NCBI RefSeq assembly: GCF_029714365.1
Contig: NZ_CP121659.1
Span: forward strand, 1,860,001 to 1,924,000
Source: Sinorhizobium terangae
GTDB taxonomy: Bacteria > Pseudomonadota > Alphaproteobacteria > Rhizobiales > Rhizobiaceae
Length of the DNA: 64,000 nt
Direction: 5' to 3'
In this document: piece after piece, positions 1 to 8,381 of the stretch
Layout of the letters: each line of letters begins with the position of its first letter
How positions within the stretch are numbered: position 1 is the stretch's first letter
The notes under the pieces: model-generated
What the model was told of the DNA's origin: nothing
What the model saw: the letters and a program-made list of their open reading frames with translations, nothing else
Databases searched by the model: none
Program-made: the position numbers and the translations under genes

Positions 1-10
1 GATCTGCTCG

Positions 11-1216
11 ATGCTCACGATCTTTCCCGACTTTCTCTTCCGCCGCTACGTCCAGGGCAAGCGCATCGGCCGAGAGATCAATCTCTATTCTATGTGGTTC
101 GAGCTGCGTTACGGCATCACCGCCTGCGTGATCCTCACCGTGTCGCTGATCACGATGATCTTCTACTTCCACCCCTCGACCACGAACGTCACGGCCGTCT
201 TCCGCACGGTCACCATCCTGCCAGAGTCGAATGGGCGGGTCGCCGAGGTCTTCGTCGGCACCAACGAGAAGGTCGCGGCCGGCGCGCCGCTTTTCCGCCT
301 CGACGATAAAGAACAGCGGGCGGCGCTTGAGACCGCACGTCGGCGCGTCGCGGAAATCGAAGCCGAGACGACCGTGGCACAGAGCGAGCTCGCCTCCGCC
401 GACGGGCTGATCGCCCAGGCCGAGGGCGCCTATCTCCAGGCGCTGAACGAACTTGAAACGCAGGTCGAATTGAACCAGCGCAACCCCAACATCGTCGCAA
501 GGCGGGAAATCGAGCGGCTGCAGGTCGCCGCCGACGGCCGCAAGGGCGCTCTTGCCGCCGCCGTCTCCAACAAGCAGACGCTCCAGACGAAGATCGCCTC
601 GCTGCTGCCGGCGCAGAAGGCAAGTGCCGAGGCCGCACTTGCCCAGGCACAGGTGGAATTGGACAAGACGACCGTGCGCGCCGGCGTGGCCGGGACCGTG
701 CAGCAATTCGGCCTTCGCGCCGGCGACATCGTCAATCCGATGATCCGCTCGGCCGGCATCCTCGTGCCCGAGGAACGGCGCATCGGCCTGATCGCCGGCT
801 TCGGCCAGATCGAGTCGCAGGTGATGAAGACGGGGATGATTGCCGAGGCGACCTGCATCGGCAAACCCTTCACCATCATTCCGATGGTGGTCACCGAGGT
901 CCAGGACGTCATCGCCGCCGGCCAGTTCCGGCCGACGGACCAGCTCGTCGACGTCCAGCAACTGGCGCGTCCCGGCACGCTGACGACCTATCTGGAACCG
1001 CTCTTCGAGGGTCAGCTAACCGGCATCCCGCCGGGCAGCAGCTGCATCGCCAACGCTTACACCAGCAATCATGACGCGCTTCATGAACCCGGCATCAGCA
1101 CGGGGCGCTGGCTCTACCTGCATGTCATCGACGCGGTCGCACTGGTGCATGCGGCGATCCTCCGGCTACAGGCGCTGCTCTTGCCCGTCCAGACGCTGGT
1201 GCTGACTGGCCATTGA
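11..1216 (+). CDS. HlyD-family membrane-fusion (periplasmic adaptor) protein
   Basis: Adaptor that would link an inner-membrane exporter to the envelope. A single membrane segment lies at about residues 35-53 after a cytoplasmic N-terminus. It is followed by a lipoyl-like strand region (about 65-100) with the motif SNGRVAEVFVGTNEKVAAG, a long Ala/Glu/Gln-rich coiled-coil hairpin (about 100-215) and a second lipoyl half (KTTVRAGVAGTV). At 401 aa it is close to the usual EmrA/YibH size. The C-terminus is unusually hydrophobic (about 370-398). The next gene begins 17 bases downstream. Its exporter partner is not recognisable here and may lie upstream of the window. The start is the first ATG and lies only 10 bases from the window edge, so the true N-terminus could be longer. 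Confidence 0.85.
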   Translation: MLTIFPDFLFRRYVQGKRIGREINLYSMWFELRYGITACVILTVSLITMIFYFHPSTTNVTAVFRTVTILPESNGRVAEVFVGTNEKVAAGAPLFRLDDKEQRAALETARRRVAEIEAETTVAQSELASADGLIAQAEGAYLQALNELETQVELNQRNPNIVARREIERLQVAADGRKGALAAAVSNKQTLQTKIASLLPAQKASAEAALAQAQVELDKTTVRAGVAGTVQQFGLRAGDIVNPMIRSAGILVPEERRIGLIAGFGQIESQVMKTGMIAEATCIGKPFTIIPMVVTEVQDVIAAGQFRPTDQLVDVQQLARPGTLTTYLEPLFEGQLTGIPPGSSCIANAYTSNHDALHEPGISTGRWLYLHVIDAVALVHAAILRLQALLLPVQTLVLTGH

Positions 1217-1232
1217 TCCGGAGGTGACGGGG

Positions 1233-2933
1233 ATGCAACTCACCCTCCCTCGTCTGCCACTGCTTGCCAACCTTGCCGGCTACCAGGCGAGCTGGCTGCG
1301 CAACGACGTTTCCGCCGGGCTCGCCATTGCCGCGGTCGGCCTCCCGAGCGCCATCGCCTATCCGGCCATCGCCGGCCTGCCTCCGGAAACCGGTCTCTAC
1401 GCCAGCATCACGCCCCTCGTCGCCTATGCGCTCTTCGGCCCCTCGAGACGCCTGATCGTCGGGCCCGACGCCGCAACGATGACGGTGCTGGCCGCGGTGC
1501 TCACCACGGTCTATGCCGTGCCCGGCGTCACTGCGGATCGAGTCGCGGTGGCCGCGTTGCTGGCGCTCGCCGTCGGCGCATTGTGCCTGATCGCACGCGC
1601 CGTGCGACTCGGCGTGCTCGCGACGTTCCTGTCGCGGCCGATCCTGATCGGCTTCTTCGCCGGCATTTCACTCTCGATCCTGATCGGCCAGATCGACCGG
1701 GTCACCGGGATCGACATCGAGGCTGACGGCCTGATCGCCCCCGTCTTCGAACTCGTCGGCAAGGTCGGATCGATCCATTGGCCATCGCTGCTGCTTGCCG
1801 CGGTGTCTTTCGCGCTCCTGCAGGCGGCGCGCATCATGCAAACGCGCATCCCCGGGCCGGTACTGGTTGTCGCGCTCGCCGTCTTGCTGTCGGCCCTGTT
1901 CGATTTCGAAGGGCACGGTATCAAGGTGGTCGGTGATATCCCGCGCGGCCTGCCATCGCTGACGCTGCCGCCGGTTTCGGGCCTCCCCGTGCAGGCGCTC
2001 CTGCTCGGCGCCGGGGCCATCTTTCTGGTGAGCTTCGGCTCCGGCATCATCGGCGCTCGCAGCTTCGGGGCCAAGGGCGGCTATCTCGTCGATCCCAACC
2101 GCGAACTCGAAGGCTTCGGTGCGGCGAACATCGCCGCTGGGCTCTTTGGGACCTTCCCCGTCACGGCTTCGGACTCGCGCACGGCCGTGAACTTCAGCGT
2201 CGGCGGCCGGTCGCAGATCGCGAGCATCGTGGCGGCCGCGGCGCTTATGACGGTTCTCCTGTTTTTAGGCGATGTGCTGCGCATCCTCCCGATCCCCACA
2301 CTCGGCGCGGTGCTGGTGGCAACCGCGCTCAGCCTGATCGATGTTTCCGCGCTCAAGGAGATCTGGCGCATCAGCCGCATCGAGTTCGTCTTCGCGCTGA
2401 TCGCGATGTCCGGCCCTATCAGCTTCGGCGTTCTGGAAGGCGTGGTTACGGCCATCGCCGCGACGCTCGTCTATGTCTTGCACAAGACCATGTTTCCGCG
2501 CGACGCCCTGCTTGGCCGGCTTGTCGGCCACGACGGTTTCTACAAGCTCCACCGCAACCCGGCGGCGCGGCCGGTGCCGGGCCTTACCGTTTTCATGGTT
2601 CAGGGCAGCCTTCTTTTCTTCAACACCGACTATGTCCGAGAACGCCTGCGCGCCGTCACCGACGCGCTACCTGCCGATACCAAATGGTTCGTGATGGACG
2701 CGAGCGCCATCGCCCAGATCGACAGCTCGGCAGCAGCCATGCTCGATGAAGTTCACGACGACCTTCGGAGGCGCGGCATCGCGCTTGCGATCGCCGAGCT
2801 GCATTTCGAGGCGCGCGAGATCCTCGAACGGGCCGGCGTGATCGCGAAGATCGGCCCCAACATGATCTTCGAGGATCTCGATGACGCGCTGGACGCCTTC
2901 GAGAAAAGTGCTGCGGAAACGGCCGCGCAGTAG
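1233..2933 (+). CDS. SulP-family anion permease with C-terminal STAS domain
   Basis: Inner-membrane transporter of the SLC26/SulP family, which moves sulfate, bicarbonate or similar anions. About 400 hydrophobic residues form the transport core, including the family stretch VGPDAATMTVLAAV near residue 85. A cytoplasmic STAS domain occupies the last 120 residues with the signature DASAIAQIDSSAAAML. Length (566 aa) is normal. A GTG at 1224 would add three residues, but GGAGG at 1220-1224 is placed for the ATG at 1233, so that start is used. It follows the HlyD gene by 16 bases, so cotranscription is likely. The substrate cannot be told from sequence. Confidence 0.9.
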   Translation: MQLTLPRLPLLANLAGYQASWLRNDVSAGLAIAAVGLPSAIAYPAIAGLPPETGLYASITPLVAYALFGPSRRLIVGPDAATMTVLAAVLTTVYAVPGVTADRVAVAALLALAVGALCLIARAVRLGVLATFLSRPILIGFFAGISLSILIGQIDRVTGIDIEADGLIAPVFELVGKVGSIHWPSLLLAAVSFALLQAARIMQTRIPGPVLVVALAVLLSALFDFEGHGIKVVGDIPRGLPSLTLPPVSGLPVQALLLGAGAIFLVSFGSGIIGARSFGAKGGYLVDPNRELEGFGAANIAAGLFGTFPVTASDSRTAVNFSVGGRSQIASIVAAAALMTVLLFLGDVLRILPIPTLGAVLVATALSLIDVSALKEIWRISRIEFVFALIAMSGPISFGVLEGVVTAIAATLVYVLHKTMFPRDALLGRLVGHDGFYKLHRNPAARPVPGLTVFMVQGSLLFFNTDYVRERLRAVTDALPADTKWFVMDASAIAQIDSSAAAMLDEVHDDLRRRGIALAIAELHFEAREILERAGVIAKIGPNMIFEDLDDALDAFEKSAAETAAQ

Positions 2934-3001
2934 CGCCATACTCCGCTGCGCCGACATTGCAGTTGCTGGACGAAACAAGCGATTGGAGATGGGAGGACAG
3001 C

Positions 3002-3874
3002 ATGGCCAAGAATGGCAAGAACGGCAAAAAAGATAAGGAAAAGAACAAGAACAAAAACAAGGAGAAGATCGGGAAAATCGCCGAGTTGCACGAGACTGAG
3101 ACGAAATCGAGCGGCGACTATGCCAAGGAGCTCGCCCGGCTTCACGTCGAACTCGCCCATCTCCAGGCCTGGGTGAAGAAGACTGGAGCCCGCGTCGTCA
3201 TCGTGTTCGAGGGCCGTGACGCGGCTGGCAAGGGCGGCGTGATCAAGCGGCTCACCGAGTGCGTCAGCCCGCGCGTCTTCCGCGTCGTCGCCCTGCCCGC
3301 TCCGACCGACCGGGAGAAGACCCAGATCTACATGCAGCGCTATATCCAACACCTGCCGGCGGCTGGCGAGGTCGTGATCTTCGACCGCTCCTGGTACAAC
3401 CGCCCGGGCGTCGAGCGCGTCATGGGCTTCTGCACCGAGGAGAAGGCGCGGCGCTTCCTCGAACTTGCACCGCGGTTCGAGGCGGCAATGATCGAGAGCG
3501 GCATCGTGCTGCTCAAATATTTCCTCGATGTCAGCGAAGAGGAACAGGAACGGCGTTTCCGCCAGCGCGTTGACGACCCGACCCGCCAGTGGAAATTAAG
3601 CCCGATGGACGTTGAATCCTATCGCCGCTGGTGGGACTATACCCGCGCCTATGACGAAATGATCCGCATGACCGATACCGACTTTGCCCCGTGGTGGATC
3701 GTGCCCTCCAACGACAAGAAGCGCGCGCGGATCAACTGCATCTCGCACATCCTGGCCTCGATCCCCTACGAGCGGGTGAAGTTCCCGGAACCCGAGTTCG
3801 GCAAGCGGCAGAAGCGCCCGAACGACTACGTCGACGACACGCATGTCCGCCGGACCGTGCCGGATGTTTTCTGA
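3002..3874 (+). CDS. ppk2: Polyphosphate kinase 2 (PPK2 family)
   Basis: Transfers phosphate between polyphosphate and nucleotides. Walker A is EGRDAAGKGG (residues 70-79) and the Walker B region is FDRSWYNR (127-134), both diagnostic of single-domain PPK2. Length is 290 aa from the ATG at 3002, which has GGGAGG at 2991-2996. A longer frame from TTG at 2957 lacks such a site. The first 25 residues are a low-complexity Lys/Asn/Gly tract (NKNKNKEK and similar) not needed for catalysis, perhaps for binding polyphosphate or nucleic acid (inference). Rhizobia usually carry several ppk2 paralogues. Nucleotide preference (ADP or GDP) cannot be read here. Confidence 0.93.
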   Translation: MAKNGKNGKKDKEKNKNKNKEKIGKIAELHETETKSSGDYAKELARLHVELAHLQAWVKKTGARVVIVFEGRDAAGKGGVIKRLTECVSPRVFRVVALPAPTDREKTQIYMQRYIQHLPAAGEVVIFDRSWYNRPGVERVMGFCTEEKARRFLELAPRFEAAMIESGIVLLKYFLDVSEEEQERRFRQRVDDPTRQWKLSPMDVESYRRWWDYTRAYDEMIRMTDTDFAPWWIVPSNDKKRARINCISHILASIPYERVKFPEPEFGKRQKRPNDYVDDTHVRRTVPDVF

Positions 3875-3880
3875 ACGGAG

Positions 3881-3896
3881 GCGTCTGATCAGACGC
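3881..3896. terminator. Palindrome between convergent genes, possible bidirectional terminator
   Basis: Perfect 16-base palindrome gcgtctgatcagacgc, 7 bases after the ppk2 stop and 36 bases after the 3' end of the convergent gene. The core matches the first arm of the rhizobial mosaic repeat seen elsewhere in the window (for example 43710, 25163), so it may be a repeat reused as a transcription stop. No U-run follows. Confidence 0.45.
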
Positions 3897-3931
3897 GCGC
3901 CGCTGCAGGCGCTGCGCGGGAACCGGCCGCC

Positions 3932-4402
3932 TCAGGCCTTGTCGGACGACCAGTCCAGAAAGAAGCCGACATCACCCGGCATGCCGCCGGGAAAATTGAT
4001 GATCATCGCCTTCAGCTTGTAGCCCTGCGGCTTGCCGAAGGTCTGATAGCGCTCGTAGAACTCCCTGGCCTTGCCCTGCAGGGTTTGCGGCCAGTCGCGG
4101 TCGGCACTGTTGATCGCCCGCCCGCTGTCGGTGCAGAGCGAGGACGGGAAGCTGTAGACCATGGCTTCGAATTTGCCGTCCTTGACCGCGTTGGCGACAA
4201 GCCGGCGAACAACCGCGATTTCCTGCTCCGTGACGTGTTTTTCGAGGAAATCTGCGGCGAAATCGGCAAGCTTCTGTTCCTGCAGCGACCGGAGCTTTCG
4301 CTCCTTTTCCATCTCCGCCATCTCCCGCTCCAGCATCTGCATGCGAAGCTGTGCGGCGCTAATGGGTGCTTCGCTTGAAACGGCGTCTTTGTTTTCCGGC
4401 AT
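3932..4402 (-). CDS. Hypothetical protein with acidic coiled-coil N-terminus
   Basis: 156 aa, family not recognised. Residues 15-50 are a charged heptad-like stretch (LEREMAEMEKERKLRSLQEQ) suggesting a coiled coil. The C-terminal half contains YSFPSSLCTDSGRAIN and INFPGGMPGDVGFFLDW, which look like a compact alpha/beta domain. No signal peptide or membrane segment. The start is the ATG at 4402, preceded by GAGGAGGG. An upstream ATG would add 11 residues without a ribosome site. It is monocistronic, convergent with ppk2, and followed upstream by about 240 non-coding bases. Confidence 0.75.
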   Translation of the reverse strand: MPENKDAVSSEAPISAAQLRMQMLEREMAEMEKERKLRSLQEQKLADFAADFLEKHVTEQEIAVVRRLVANAVKDGKFEAMVYSFPSSLCTDSGRAINSADRDWPQTLQGKAREFYERYQTFGKPQGYKLKAMIINFPGGMPGDVGFFLDWSSDKA

Positions 4403-4644
4403 GTTGGTGACCCTCCTCGTATAAATGGAGAACACAGTCTAGAAATGCTGGACTCAAGCGCACTAAGCCACGCCTCACTGACAAAACCGCTAAACGGGGC
4501 TACTGCGGATAAGAAAAAACGGAGTGCCGTCGCCGCAAAATCACGAGCGGACGCGCAGAAGGAATTTTGCACCATACCCCTAGGAATTCAAGCGCATCTT
4601 GCCTCTGCCAGGAAGCGCCCTGCTCCCCGGGGTTCCTGTATCGT

Positions 4645-5112
4645 TCACGCGGGCGGAACGCCAGCCTGCTTTCGGTATTCCTCCAACAGCCCCTCATAGG
4701 CCTCCAACGGCGGCAGCGTCTCGTAGCTATGGACGGCGGGTGTCGTTGCCCAGGGCAGCTTCTCGCTCGTCCAGGTCTCGATGAACGGCGAAAACCAGCT
4801 CGGATCGTCGAGCATCGTCGCGCGGACGTTGACGAACCAGTCCATGCCCTCCGGCCGCGTGAACATCCAGCTCATGCAGTGCGGGCAGAAGTAGTGCCGG
4901 GTCGCGCCGTGCACACCCCCGATCACCGGCTCGCCCTTCGTCACGGCAAACCCTTCGCTTGGGATGGCGACGCTCAGCGAGAAGGCGCTGGCGGTCATCC
5001 GCTGGCAACCGGTGCAGTGGCAGGCCATGGTGAGTAGCGGCGGAGCGCTGACCTTGAACCGCACCCCGCCGCAGCGGCATCCCCCTTCCCAAGACAAGCT
5101 GTTCTCGTTCAC
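4645..5112 (-). CDS. GFA-family (CENP-V/GFA domain) zinc protein
   Basis: 155 aa, cytoplasmic, of the glutathione-dependent formaldehyde-activating enzyme-like superfamily. The zinc ligands are visible: GGCRCGGVRF near the N-terminus, CHCTGCQRM about 20 residues later, and CPHCMSW in the middle. The superfamily has diverse, mostly unproven roles, so catalytic activity on formaldehyde-glutathione adducts is not asserted. The start is a GTG at 5112 with GGAGG 5 bases upstream; the longer frame running to 5601 overlaps the next gene and is rejected. It lies 35 bases downstream of the DUF924 gene on the same strand, so the two may be cotranscribed. Confidence 0.85.
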   Translation of the reverse strand: MNENSLSWEGGCRCGGVRFKVSAPPLLTMACHCTGCQRMTASAFSLSVAIPSEGFAVTKGEPVIGGVHGATRHYFCPHCMSWMFTRPEGMDWFVNVRATMLDDPSWFSPFIETWTSEKLPWATTPAVHSYETLPPLEAYEGLLEEYRKQAGVPPA

Positions 5113-5147
5113 GGTTTCCTCCGTTGATGTCGTTCGGCAGCAGGCGC

Positions 5148-5708
5148 TTAAAACCCCGCGCCCGGCTGCGCCAGGTAGGCTTCCTCGGCCGGTGTCGAAA
5201 CCCGGCCGAGAATGGCGTTGCGATGCGGAAAGCGGCCGAATTGCTCGATCACCTGGCGGTGCCGGATGGCATAATCCAGATAGTCGGCGTCGCCGAGCTC
5301 GGTGAAGAGTTTTACCGCCATCGTCTGGTCGGTCAGGTTTTCCGAATGCTCGAAGGGCATGTAGAAGAAGGCGCGCCACTCCTTCGGCACCGCCAGATCG
5401 GCGCTCGCGCCGATGGCGAGGTTCGCCTCGCGCAACGCCAGACAATCGGTGGCAAAGGCGAGCGGCGAGCCGCGATACATGTTGCGCGGCAACTGGTCGA
5501 AGAGAAGGATGACCGCAAGCCAGTGCTCTGGCGTTGCCCGCCAGACGTCGTCGAGCTTTCGCGAAAGCGCCAGATGCGAGGCCTGGAAGCGCTGCGCGCA
5601 TTGCCGGTCGAGCTCAACACTCGGCGTGAACCATTCGTCGTAGGAAAGCTCCGTGAACCAAAATTTCAGGACCTCTTCCGGCGTGCAGATCGCGATCTCG
5701 TCAGTCAT
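5148..5708 (-). CDS. DUF924 family protein
   Basis: 186 aa soluble helical protein. The family hallmarks are visible: EEVLKFWFTEL near the N-terminus, FDQLPRNMYRGSPLAFATD in the middle, and the C-terminal FGRFPHRNAILGRVST with the conserved FPHRN. The fold is TPR-like and the function is unknown. The gene precedes the GFA gene on the minus strand with a 35-base gap. Upstream lies a 201-base intergenic space. Confidence 0.88.
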   Translation of the reverse strand: MTDEIAICTPEEVLKFWFTELSYDEWFTPSVELDRQCAQRFQASHLALSRKLDDVWRATPEHWLAVILLFDQLPRNMYRGSPLAFATDCLALREANLAIGASADLAVPKEWRAFFYMPFEHSENLTDQTMAVKLFTELGDADYLDYAIRHRQVIEQFGRFPHRNAILGRVSTPAEEAYLAQPGAGF

Positions 5709-5909
5709 TCAGCGCCTCTCGTGAACTCCGGCATCAGATAGGAGTTGATCATGCTGTTTCCACAGTCGGTCGGCAACGGTCGTTCCGATCGAAGGCGAAG
5801 AATTGCCGGAGGCACAGTGGCTTCATTGCCCAACGACTCCTCCATCATGTCATTCTAGCCGTGACGCACGGCTGGAGCGTTCCTATGGCCCGACCTGCGC
5901 ACTCTCGGC

Positions 5910-6374
5910 TCAGCGCCGCTGGAGCAGCGGTCGCCCGATGGGTTTCGGCGGCTCCGCGCGCAGCACCAGCGAGGTCGTCACCGCCCCGAATCTCGCGATC
6001 GAGTCGACAATCGTTTCCAGTTCTCCAGGCGACGGAACGAGCACCTTCAGCAGAAAACAATCCTCCCCGGTGAGCCGCAGCACTTCCACGATGTGCGGCA
6101 TCTCGGCAAACTGCTTGAGACAGGGCCGGATGTTTTCATGCGTCGTGCGCAGCCGGATGACCGCCATCATGCCCAGTCCGAGCGCAACGGCATCGACGCG
6201 GGCGCCGTAGCCGAGAATGAAGCCGCGCTCTTCCAGCCGCCTGACGCGCTCGGACGTTGCCGGCTGGGAGAGACCCACCCGGCGCCCGAGTTCCGAGATC
6301 GCGATGCGCCCGTCCTCCTGCAGCGTTTCGAGGATGGCGATGTCGGTTGGATCGAGGATGCGATGATTTTCCAA
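5910..6374 (-). CDS. Lrp/AsnC-family transcriptional regulator
   Basis: 154 aa. An N-terminal winged helix-turn-helix (LQEDGRIAISELGRRVGLSQ, about 18-37, then ERVRRLEERGFI) is followed by a RAM ligand-binding domain (about 65-145) with the usual ending. The start has to be the TTG at 6374, because an in-frame TGA lies close upstream and no ATG or GTG falls between; no strong ribosome site is seen. It is divergent from the alpha/beta hydrolase gene, with 112 bases between them, so that hydrolase is a possible target together with autoregulation. The effector is unknown. Confidence 0.88.
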   Translation of the reverse strand: MENHRILDPTDIAILETLQEDGRIAISELGRRVGLSQPATSERVRRLEERGFILGYGARVDAVALGLGMMAVIRLRTTHENIRPCLKQFAEMPHIVEVLRLTGEDCFLLKVLVPSPGELETIVDSIARFGAVTTSLVLRAEPPKPIGRPLLQRR

Positions 6375-6486
6375 AGTGATAACCGGCCTTCAATTCATCG
6401 GAAATCGGAGCTGTTTTCCGATAGTTCTGCATTCCCGCCGAAAAGGAAAGCCGTCATCCTCGCTCTGCACAACCATAGGAGAAATC

Positions 6487-7044
6487 ATGACGAGCATCAT
6501 CATCCTGCCGGGGATCGGCGGCTCCGGCGAGGCCCACTGGCAGACGCTCTGGGAGAAAGAAGATCCGCGAATGGAGCGCTTCCAGCCAACGAACTGGGAA
6601 AAGCCTGATCTAACAGACTGGATTTCCGCGCTGGAGCGCTCGGTCGCCGCGGCGCCTAAGCCGCCGATCCTCGTGGCGCACAGCCTCGCCTGCCTCCTCG
6701 TCGCGCACTGGCAGCAGGTTTCCGCGCTGCCGGTCACCGGCGCATTCCTCGTGGCGGTCCCCGATCCGCAAGGAGCCGCCTTCCCCAACGAGGCGAAGAG
6801 CTTCGCGAACCCGCCGACGGAAGCGCTTCGTTTCCCCTCCCTCATCGTCGCCAGCGCCGACGACCCCTACGGCAGCCTCGACTACGCCCGCCTCCGCGCC
6901 CGCCAATGGCAAAGTCGCCTCGCCGAAATCGGCGCATGCGGCCACATCAATGGTGAAAGCGGGCTGGGTAACTGGACGGAGGGCTTTGGCCTGCTGACGT
7001 CGTTTGCCACGGAATCCGCGAAGATGGCGCCGCCGAAGATGTGA
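6487..7044 (+). CDS. RBBP9/YdeN-type alpha/beta hydrolase
   Basis: 185 aa small serine hydrolase. The nucleophile elbow is VAHSLAC (Ser in the GxSxG-like position) at about residue 75. An Asp follows in SADDPYGS, and the His is in GHINGESGLGNW near the C-terminus, giving a full catalytic triad. The N-terminus reads ILPGIGGSGEAHWQTLWE, typical of the RBBP9 group. Start at 6487 with AGGAG 4 bases upstream; an ATG at 6376 would add 37 poorly conserved residues. Divergent from the Lrp regulator. The natural substrate is unknown. Confidence 0.87.
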   Translation: MTSIIILPGIGGSGEAHWQTLWEKEDPRMERFQPTNWEKPDLTDWISALERSVAAAPKPPILVAHSLACLLVAHWQQVSALPVTGAFLVAVPDPQGAAFPNEAKSFANPPTEALRFPSLIVASADDPYGSLDYARLRARQWQSRLAEIGACGHINGESGLGNWTEGFGLLTSFATESAKMAPPKM

Positions 7045-7074
7045 GAAACCAACCTCCTACGCTGACAACGCACC

Positions 7075-8079
7075 TTACCCCTGCCGCTTGAGGATGGCGA
7101 TGAAAGCGAGGCCGCCGGCAAGGCCGGTGACGACGCCGATCGGCATGTCCTCGGGCGCCATGACGACGCGGGAAACGAGGTCGGCAATGATCAGGGTAAG
7201 TGCGCTGGCAAAGGCCGACAGCGGGACGACGCGGACATTGTCGCTGCCGGCGAAGAGGCGGACGAAATGGGGGATCATCAGCCCGACGAAGCCGATCGCG
7301 CCGGAGAATGCCACCATGACGCCGGTAAGCAGCGCGGTGACGACGAAAAGCATCAGGCGGAAGCGGCGCACCGGAATGCCGAGCGTCATCGCCGTCTCGT
7401 CGCCCATGGCAAGCGCGTTGATCTCGCGCGCCCGGATGGTGAGCCAGCCAAGGCAGACGGCGAGCGCCAGCGCCGGATAGACGAGATGCGGCCACTGCGC
7501 GAGGCCGAGACCGCCGAGCATCCAAAAGATGACGGTGTGAACGGCACGCGGATCGCCGAGAAAAATCAGGAGATTGCCGGCCGCCGTGAGCGTGAAGGCG
7601 ACCGCGACCCCGGAAAGCACGAGGCGATCGGCACCGGTGCCGAGTACGCGGGTGACGAGCGCCACCAGTGCCGTGGCGCCGAGCGCGCCGCCGAAGGCGA
7701 ACAATGGGACCGTCGCGAGGCCGAGGATAAGGCCGGTGTGGAGCAGCGCGACGATCGCGCCGAGCGCCCCGCCGGCCGAAACTCCGAGCAGATGCGGGTC
7801 GGCAAGCGGATTACGCGTCACCGATTGCAGTACTGCGCCGGTGACGGCAAGCCCGGCGCCAACGAGCCCGGCGAGCGCCACCCGCGGCAGACGCACATCC
7901 CAGACGATGCTTTCGCGGCCGGTCGACCATAGCACCTCGACGCTGCCCGGCACGATCTTGGAAGCAATAATCGACCAGACGGTCTCGACCGGGATCGGCG
8001 CCGAACCAAGCGAAACGCCGGCGGTGACGGTCAGGCAGAGCAGAAGCAGCGCCGCGAGGATGAAGAGTGCGGTTTTCAC
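7075..8079 (-). CDS. FecCD/BtuC-family ABC importer permease
   Basis: 334 aa polytopic inner-membrane subunit of an iron-chelate or cobalamin type importer. About ten hydrophobic segments. Family motifs include RLPRVALAGLVGAGLAVTGA near residue 48, GVSAGGALGAI near 100 and FVGLMIPHFVRL near 255. It is the last gene of the riboswitch-led operon (DUF1636, ATPase, binding protein, permease), separated from the binding-protein gene by 302 bases. The start is a GTG at 8079; the ribosome site is weak. The operon's cobalamin riboswitch suggests corrinoid or a related metal chelate as substrate (inference). Confidence 0.88.
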   Translation of the reverse strand: MKTALFILAALLLLCLTVTAGVSLGSAPIPVETVWSIIASKIVPGSVEVLWSTGRESIVWDVRLPRVALAGLVGAGLAVTGAVLQSVTRNPLADPHLLGVSAGGALGAIVALLHTGLILGLATVPLFAFGGALGATALVALVTRVLGTGADRLVLSGVAVAFTLTAAGNLLIFLGDPRAVHTVIFWMLGGLGLAQWPHLVYPALALAVCLGWLTIRAREINALAMGDETAMTLGIPVRRFRLMLFVVTALLTGVMVAFSGAIGFVGLMIPHFVRLFAGSDNVRVVPLSAFASALTLIIADLVSRVVMAPEDMPIGVVTGLAGGLAFIAILKRQG

Positions 8080-8381
8080 GTCGGTTGGAGCTTTTACGGG
8101 TATCTCGGAGTGGAGAGGATGATGCAGCCAGATGCGGCATCATCGTTGAGAATCATAGGGTTGCCAGCCCTTCTTCATGCGATTGCATCGTCTGTCGCTC
8201 TCCGTAAATAACGGTGCGCGCTCAATGAGCTGCCAGGATCTTCCCCGCGCCACCGACGCGGCGCTGCTAGGTTCCTGTGACGAGCGCAGAAATGAGCCAA
8301 GCTGGGGCCCTGGCTGAGTGAGATCGCGCCGCCGAGAACCGTCCAGCGATTGAGGCTGGTTTTTGCACACGCCACGGCCCC
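8080..8381. other. 302-base gap inside the importer operon
   Basis: Lies between the binding-protein and permease genes of one leftward operon, where a gap of a few bases would be expected. Short reading frames exist but none has a ribosome site plus protein-like composition. The stretch has no B12-box sequence (agccaggagacctgcc-like), so a second cobalamin riboswitch is not supported. Nothing else is recognised. Confidence 0.5.

Noticed and set aside
430..978. Long minus-strand open frame through the HlyD gene
   Set aside because: Arises from GC-rich codon bias opposite a real gene; no ribosome site or domain. The same holds for most antisense frames in the window, such as those through the portal, SLC13 and mocD genes.
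8080..8381. Second riboswitch before the permease gene
   Set aside because: No B12 box, no other recognised riboswitch consensus in either strand.
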